Shown in pieces: positions 59,142 to 64,000 of a stretch of DNA of 64,000 bases (position 1 is the first letter of the stretch; the number at the start of each line of letters is the position of its first letter). The DNA comes from CAYNLK01 sp964398055 (lineage in GTDB: Bacteria > Chloroflexota > Anaerolineae > 4572-78 > J111): positions 95,713-159,712 of the forward strand of contig CAYNLK010000011.1 of assembly GCA_964398055.1 (NCBI GenBank), written 5' to 3'. Below the pieces are notes generated by a model. The model made no database searches, had not been told where the DNA came from, and saw nothing but the letters and a program-made list of their open reading frames with translations. Position numbers and translations under genes: made by a program.

Positions 59142-60206
59142 ATGACTGATGAAAGCAGACCGATCTATCGGATTGTGATAGCAGCTATCATTGTGGCCGC
59201 AGTCTTGTTCTTGGTATTTTTTCTGGGGGCAATAGTCTTTGGCTGGAGTTTTTCCGGTGGATCCAAAGCCGTTCTGGCCGGGACGCCGGTGCCCATACCG
59301 GCGGCGGTTATCACCTCGGCTAATGCCAAGGATGTCGTTGAAATAGCACGGGCTGAAGGCCAGGAGAATGCCAGGGAAGTAGCCTGGTCGCCCGATGGGA
59401 GAGTGCTGGCCGCAGCTTCTCCCACCGGAGTACACCTGTACGAGATTGAAACCCTGACCGAGCTGCGCTTTATCCCCACCGGCGCCCGCGTCGCCAGTGT
59501 GGCTTTCTCGCCCGATGGCAAGCTGCTGGCCACGGGCCAGTGGGACAACACCGTCAAACTGTGGAACGTTGCCAGTGGTGAAGAATTACGGGCTTTGGAC
59601 GGACATACGAACTATGTTATGAGCGTCGCGTTCTCGCCCAACGGCCAGCAACTGGTTTCCGGCAGTTGGGACAACACCGTGAAGCTATGGGATGTTGACA
59701 ATGGGGCCGAGCTACGAACCTTGAGCGGGCATACCAAGTATGTGGAGAGCGTGGCCTTCTCGCCGGATGGCAAGCTGGTGGCCTCGGCCAGCGATGACTG
59801 GACCGCCAAACTGTGGGACGCTGCCAGCGGGCAAGAACTGTACAGCGTGACGGGGCCGCCCAAGTATATGATGAGCGTGGCTTTCTCGCCCGATGGTAAG
59901 TTCCTGGCCGCCGGCAACGATGACAAGACCGTGCAGTTTGTGGACACTACCACCGGGCAGGAGCTTGGTAAAATCAGGGCGCATACGGACGGCGTGGTCA
60001 GCCTGGACTTCTCACCTGATGGTCAGATACTGGTTTCGGGTAGTTGGGACAAGACCTTGAAACTTTGGGTCGCCAATGGGCAGGAGTTATCTAAATTAAC
60101 CGGCCATACTGACAAGGTGGAGGGCGCGGCCTTCTCGCCGGATGGTAAGCTGATAGCCTCCTGCGGTGAAGATGGCACCATCCGCCTGTGGGGAATACTA
60201 CCGTAG
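59142..60206 (+). CDS. Membrane-anchored seven-blade WD40 protein
   Basis: 354 residues from ATG 59142 (GGGAGGG 5-6 nt upstream). One membrane segment (about 10-32, VIAAIIVAAVLFLVFFLGAI), then a Pro/Ala linker and seven WD40 repeats. The blades end in recognisable strings: VHLYEIETLTELRF, ATGQWDNTVKLWNVASGEEL, VSGSWDNTVKLWDVDNGAEL, ASASDDWTAKLWDAASGQEL, AAGNDDKTVQFVDTTTGQEL, VSGSWDKTLKLWVANGQELS and SCGEDGTIRLWGILP. WD40 propellers are protein-binding platforms, and this one faces outside. Blade 1 is the most diverged. A partner is not evident. Confidence 0.88.
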   Translation: MTDESRPIYRIVIAAIIVAAVLFLVFFLGAIVFGWSFSGGSKAVLAGTPVPIPAAVITSANAKDVVEIARAEGQENAREVAWSPDGRVLAAASPTGVHLYEIETLTELRFIPTGARVASVAFSPDGKLLATGQWDNTVKLWNVASGEELRALDGHTNYVMSVAFSPNGQQLVSGSWDNTVKLWDVDNGAELRTLSGHTKYVESVAFSPDGKLVASASDDWTAKLWDAASGQELYSVTGPPKYMMSVAFSPDGKFLAAGNDDKTVQFVDTTTGQELGKIRAHTDGVVSLDFSPDGQILVSGSWDKTLKLWVANGQELSKLTGHTDKVEGAAFSPDGKLIASCGEDGTIRLWGILP

Positions 60207-60349
60207 CCTCCAGGGGATAGCCGCAGTTGCGAAGAATCTTCTTGATTTAAACCTACGCCGTCCAGGGCGTGGGTTTCCACTTCGCCAATGGTATAAATTT
60301 AGGCCCAAAATGGGCAGCGCCGTCGGCATTGACCAGGGCCAGGTTTATC

Positions 60350-62290
60350 CTATGGCCGACTCCCCCCCAGACTGGTGGCCAGGAATTGGCCAATCATAAT
60401 CCTGTCTCGTTGGCCTGGGCTAAAAGCCTCCTCATAGGCCAACACCTCCCGCACTGTCAACCGGGCGGCGTTGAGGGCCGGCAGCAAACTGGCAACAGCC
60501 CCCAGAACCATGACCAGGATTAGCCACAGCAGCGTCCCGCCGTTAGAAAAGGCGTAATCAAGTGGACAACCCAACAAGAGTTGGCCCACCGCATCACTAA
60601 TCAACCGGCTTAGGGGTAGGGCAATCAGCGCGCCGGCCAGCCAACTTATGGCGCCAATGAAGATACCTTCAAACAGGATGATTTTAAGGATCGCCTGGGT
60701 TGCTGCACCCACGGCCCGCATGACCCCAATTTCGCGAGTGCGCTCCAGCACGTTGATGCTCATAGTGCCCATTAAGCCCAATCCACCGACGGCGGCCAGC
60801 ACAAGGGCTACAATAACCAATAAAGCCGAGACGATATAGAACATACTTTCGATGTTTTGCTTGTCCAATTCAGCCGGGGCCACGATGCTGACCCGAAAGC
60901 CCGCTTTGGCCAGGTGATCTTCGATGATATGGCTCATTTCGGTTTGGTAAGCGCCATCGTGCTGCCGGGTGACCACCATCACGTAATCGGCCCGGCCCGT
61001 TTGGCCCAGCATCCGGCTTAAGGTTTCGTATCTGACAAAGGCCAAAGGGGTAACGTTGGCGCCCTGGGCCAGACCAACCACCTGCCAGCTCCGCTCTTTG
61101 CCCGCTATTTTGAGAATAATCTCATCGCCCACCCGGATGTCCGGCTCGTCGCGGAGGACGATGGTATCTAATACCACGGCATTTTCATCCTCCGGGTGCA
61201 GCCAGCGGCCTTCAATCAGCGTAGGTTTAATCACCCTGGTATCGGATTTAGGGGCAAACAGGGTGATGTTGGCGCTGTTGGTGCCGTCGGGCCGGACCCG
61301 GCGGGTGGTGTAATAGACAAGCCCTTCCGTATCTACCACGCCCGGCAACTGGGCCAGGGTGCGGGCTACTTTCTCTACCCGGTAGGGCCGGCTGAACATC
61401 ACCGCCACATCATACTGGTAGTAGGACAGCATGTTATCCAAGGTCCCGCACAGCGAGCTTTGCAGGCTGGCCAAAGTGATAAATACGGCGCTGCCGACAA
61501 TGAGCGTGCCCAGGGTCAGCAGCAACCGTTTTCTGCGGCGAAAGGTGTTGCGTAAAGAGATTAAAGTCGGACGGGTAAGCCAGCGTAACAGCGTCCGGCT
61601 GGCGAGCCACCGGTCAATGCGGCTGGTTCCAAACTGACCCTTGCCCAGCCCATGGCTGCTAATGGCCTCGCGCACGGTAATGCGCGTCCCGGCCAATATC
61701 GGAAAGAAACCGGCCGCCAGTGGCACCAACAGGGCAATAGCCACTTGTAAGAAAGGCCAACCGCGGTATCTGGAAATCAACAATATCAAAATTGAGCAGC
61801 CCGGCCATAAATTGGCTAATATAAAAAGCGCTGACGCCGCCCAGGGGCAGGGCAATGAGCAGGGCTAACAGTCCAAAATCCAAAGGCCAAAACCATCACC
61901 ATATACATCCGCACAATGTGGCCGGTGCGAGCGCCCAGGGTTTTCATCACCCCAATCTGGGTTACCTGTTGGGTTAAAATGGCCGAGATGGTATTGACCA
62001 CCAAAAACCGCTTAAAATGAGCGACAGCAGCCCAACTGCGCCCAAAATGGCTAAAACAGCCTGGATGACGTAATTTATCGGCGGCTGGTCAGGGCTTTGG
62101 GTCAGGGTAAATAGCACGGTGTGGTCGCTCTGCTCAATTTTATCCTGCACTTCATCGGTAACGGTTTTGACAAGGTCCGGGTCGTACCAGTCTCCGGCCA
62201 CCCTGATGTGCATTTCATTGAAGCAGCGCGGTTCCTCCAGCCATCCCAACATATCCATAGTAATGTGGCCGTAATACAGGATTATGGCTC
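60350..62290 (-). pseudogene. MacB/FtsX-type ABC transporter permease, frameshifted and 5' truncated
   Basis: Four frame pieces line up into one MacB/FtsX-type permease: 62258-61974 (MDMLGWLEEPRCFNEMHIRV ... LLSLILSGF), 62004-61816 (VVNTISAILTQQVTQIGVMK), 61883-61659 (GLLALLIALPLGGVSAFYIS) and 61855-60350 (YRGWPFLQVAIALLVPLAAG onward, with GRWLHPEDENAVVLDTIVLR and GTMSINVLERTREIGVMRAV). All three junctions lie at T runs on the coding strand: a missing T near 62005, an extra T near 61880, an extra T near 61770. These could be sequencing indels. The N-terminal part is also missing, and an in-frame stop and a hairpin (62311-62345) lie upstream. No ATPase gene is near. Confidence 0.75.
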
Positions 62291-62310
62291 ATGTCCAGAA
62301 CAAGTGCAAA

Positions 62311-62345
62311 AGTGACCGGCGCTTAAAACCAAAAGCGCCGGTCGC
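62311..62345. repeat. AGTGACCGGCGCTT hairpin at the permease truncation
   Basis: AGTGACCGGCGCTT (62311-62324) and AAGCGCCGGTCGCC (about 62332-62346) form a stem with a short A-rich loop. Same GTGACCGGC core as at 35982-36020 and 30728-30819. Confidence 0.75.
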
Positions 62346-62390
62346 CTAAATACTTTTCCCCTTGACATAGGAAAAAAATACTATTTGTTG

Positions 62391-62396
62391 TATAAT
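62391..62396 (+). promoter_or_regulatory. Possible -10 element of the EAD-FGE gene
   Basis: TATAAT at 62391-62396, about 46 nt before the ATG. A consensus TTGACA at 62362-62367 is 23 nt upstream, too far for a normal sigma-70 promoter, so activation by a regulator is possible. Confidence 0.4.
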
Positions 62397-62441
62397 GGTT
62401 TTAGCCCCACGCTCACTAACATAATGTAGAGGTCCGGCGTG

Positions 62442-63446
62442 ATGACGCTTAAACAACTGTTGCAACGCACTGCCGCCAATCTGAATATTTTGGAGGAACG
62501 CAAGGCCAGGCAGGGCAGCACGCCTGAGCTTAAGCTGCTCAACGAAATTGAGGACCACCGCCGCGCCATCGCTCTGATCCAACAAGCCCTGGCTACCGAG
62601 CTGACCGAAGCCGGGCTGCGGCAGCTCAAGGTGGAGCTTCGCCCGCTGCTGGTGGCCGCCAATGTCGAGCAGGTCGACCTGGAGCAGCTCAAGCTGGAGA
62701 AACCAACGCTACCCTTTGAGCCGGAAACCATCTTGATCCCGGCCGGACCATTTTTGATGGGCAGTCACGTCTCGGCTGAGGAGACGCCGCCGCACCAGGT
62801 CAACCTGGCAGCCTACCGCATCGGCCTCTATCCGGTTACCAACACCCAATACGCCGAATTCATCAAACAGGCCAGGCAGCAAGAGTCGCCCCGCAAGGCC
62901 GGCTGGTTTTTGCGTGAACCGCCCGGCGACAAGCTGGACCACCCGGTCGTTGGCGTGAGCTGGCGCGACGCCCTGGCCTACTGCCGCTGGCTCAGCCAGC
63001 AGACCGGCCGGAGCTATCGCCTGCCCACGGAAGCCGAGTGGGAGAAGGCCGCCCGCGGCGAAAATGGGCAAATTTATCCCTGGGGCAACGAGTGGACCGA
63101 GGGCCGCTGCCCGCAAGGTCAAACCGATACGGCCCCGGTGACGGCCTATCCGGGCGGGGCCAGCCCTTATGGCTGTTTGGCTATGGTCGGCAATGTGCAG
63201 CAGTGGACCAGCACTCTCTGGGGCAGCAACCTCAACCAGTGCGACTTTCCCTATCCCTATCAAGCCGGTGATGGCCGCGAAGATTTGGCCGCCGATCAAC
63301 GCCTGCCGCGAGTCTTTCGGCTGCACCGGGGCGGCTCCTTCCGAGACGAGCCGGCCAGGCTAAGATGCAGCGCCCGTAGTTACTCCGATCCCGACAGCAA
63401 GATCAGGTGGCGCGGCTTTAGGGTGGTGTTAGAGATTGGAGATTAG
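62442..63446 (+). CDS. Effector-associated-domain/FGE-fold (SUMF1-like) protein
   Basis: 334 residues from ATG 62442 (GTG 62439 is also possible; AGAGG 9 nt upstream of the ATG). The N-terminal about 80 residues (LKQLLQRTAANLNILEERKA, IEDHRRAIALIQQALATELT) are a charged helical module of the kind found as an effector-associated domain in conflict-system proteins. The FGE-sulfatase-type fold follows: ILIPAGPFLMGSHVSAEETP, VVGVSWRDALAYCRWLSQQT, YRLPTEAEWEKAARGENGQI, GCLAMVGNVQQWTSTLWGS and RGGSFRDEPARLRCSARSYS. The two copper-binding cysteines of true formylglycine-generating enzymes are not at their usual places (RGGSFRDE instead of RGGSYxC), so it is more likely a binding or signalling module than an enzyme. 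Confidence 0.8.
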   Translation: MTLKQLLQRTAANLNILEERKARQGSTPELKLLNEIEDHRRAIALIQQALATELTEAGLRQLKVELRPLLVAANVEQVDLEQLKLEKPTLPFEPETILIPAGPFLMGSHVSAEETPPHQVNLAAYRIGLYPVTNTQYAEFIKQARQQESPRKAGWFLREPPGDKLDHPVVGVSWRDALAYCRWLSQQTGRSYRLPTEAEWEKAARGENGQIYPWGNEWTEGRCPQGQTDTAPVTAYPGGASPYGCLAMVGNVQQWTSTLWGSNLNQCDFPYPYQAGDGREDLAADQRLPRVFRLHRGGSFRDEPARLRCSARSYSDPDSKIRWRGFRVVLEIGD

Positions 63447-63507
63447 AGATTAGAGATTAGAGATTAGAGATTAGAGATTGGAGATTAGAGATTGGGGATT
63501 GGGGATT
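63436..63507. repeat. GAGATTAGAGATTAGAGATT tandem tract
   Basis: About eight copies of AGATTAGAG(ATT), then GGGGATTGGGG variants. It continues at 63754-63780 beyond the element at 63508-63753, so that element sits within it. Confidence 0.9.
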
Positions 63508-63753
63508 ACTCTATCTATGGGTTTACCCTCCAAACCCGATAACCGGGCCAATGAGCGAGGTTAACCCACAGGGTGCTACACTTAAGCCGTCGCTCTGACA
63601 CCTGCATCCGAAGGACGGCGTAGGTGCAAGTGAAGGACAAAGCTCTTCGAGCTAGAATTTTAGCCCGTAAGGGCTTCGCTCTCTCAGCACGATGGCTTTA
63701 GCCTCGTGCGCCAAGCCGGTTTAAGATAGTTTATGCGAACCCATAGATAGAGT
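63508..63753. mobile_element. 246-bp structured element with 16-bp terminal inverted repeats
   Basis: ACTCTATCTATGGGTT (63508-63523) and AACCCATAGATAGAGT (63738-63753) are exact inverted repeats. Inside are several hairpins: AGCTC-TTC-GAGCT, AGCCC-GTAA-GGGCT and GCACGA ... TCGTGC. No reading frame for a transposase. It interrupts the AGATTAGAG tract. No clear target duplication is seen. Confidence 0.75.
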
Positions 63754-63804
63754 AGATTAGAGATTTGGGGTATGAGAATTGGGGTTTGCCATTTATAATA
63801 AACA

Positions 63805-63939
63805 TTATTGGAAATAAGAGTGATTGCCTGACAAGGCTGATATAGCTCACGGATTAACACAGATTTCACGGATTTTGCTTTGATTTTCTGTGCGCTTCGC
63901 GGTCCGTGAAAATCCGTGAGCTATTCTTATTTCCAATAA
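63805..63939. repeat. 135-bp inverted-repeat element with TTATTGGAAATAAG ends
   Basis: TTATTGGAAATAAG (63805-63818) and CTTATTTCCAATAA (63926-63939) are exact inverted repeats. A second nested pair ATAGCTCACGGATT (63842-63855) and AATCCGTGAGCTAT (63911-63924) lies inside, with TCACGGATTTT/AAAATCCGTGA further in. No gene is present up to the window end. Confidence 0.8.
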
Positions 63940-64000
63940 ACTCTAATGGGATGGTTCAATTACGGTCAGAGATAGGTTGACACTTTTGGCAGCTTAAAAA

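Noticed and set aside
1..64000. tRNA, rRNA, tmRNA, SRP RNA and RNase P RNA genes
   Set aside because: The gaps were scanned by eye for GGTTCGAATC-type arms and for conserved RNase P and SRP motifs and none was convincing. A covariance-model scan would decide.

Overview
The window reads like a chromosomal segment of a Chloroflexota bacterium, probably Anaerolineae-like. This is inferred from many lipoproteins with Thr/Pro linkers, solute-binding-protein ABC systems, an FHA/GAF/zinc-ribbon-rich signalling set, no lipopolysaccharide genes, and intergenic DNA full of small palindromic elements. No phage, integrase, transposase, CRISPR array, rRNA or tRNA was recognised. The gene content is mostly housekeeping.

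Layout. 1-3.2 kb: a family-5 solute-binding lipoprotein running off the left edge (minus strand), a membrane-anchored helix-hairpin-helix protein and an FHA protein. 3.4-14.8 kb: branched-chain amino acid synthesis (leuB on plus; cimA and a leuC...leuD operon on minus) interleaved with a class I aldolase, a YbaK-type deacylase, a GT-C glycosyltransferase carrying an inserted miniature element, and a macro-like/deoxyribosyltransferase-like fusion. 15.1-17.5 kb: a MoxR/DUF58 pair. 17.6-23.0 kb: a possible small RNA or attenuated leader, then a sugar-binding lipoprotein, a hybrid histidine kinase and a response regulator translated as one unit. 23.1-31.3 kb: deacetylase-like enzyme, phosphodiester glycosidase, xylulokinase, a large secreted lipoprotein, ThpR, a metallo-hydrolase and RsfS. 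31.4-32.6 kb: divergent LysE exporter and Lrp regulator. 32.7-37.8 kb: the origin-type cluster rpmH-rnpA-yidD-yidC-jag-parA-parB, with a DUF11-like domain on YidC. 37.8-51.8 kb: membrane, signalling and cell-wall genes (patatin/cNMP protein, TPR-L,D-transpeptidase, MltG, LysM-M23 lipoprotein, DUF362 and a tandem pair of membrane-anchored paralogues). 52.1-57.0 kb: a four-gene YtfQRT-YjfF-type sugar importer. 57.2-63.4 kb: lipoproteins, a seven-blade WD40 protein, a broken ABC permease and an effector-associated-domain/FGE-fold protein. The last 550 bases hold only repeats.

How the genes work together. CimA with LeuC, LeuD and LeuB gives the citramalate route to 2-oxobutyrate for isoleucine, and LeuBCD also serve leucine. 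RnpA, L34, YidD, YidC and Jag form the usual RNA-processing/membrane-insertion block next to chromosome partitioning. MltG, the M23 lipoprotein and the L,D-transpeptidase act on the cell wall. The SBP-kinase-regulator unit has no permease and probably uses the binding protein as a sensor.

The least expected items are the in-frame 168-bp element insertion in the glycosyltransferase gene with an 8-bp target duplication, the DUF11-YidC fusion, the macro-like/NDT-like fusion, the terminated leader at 17.6-17.8 kb, the EAD-FGE protein lacking the FGE cysteines, and several palindromic repeat families. No clear-cut new multi-gene defence system was found.
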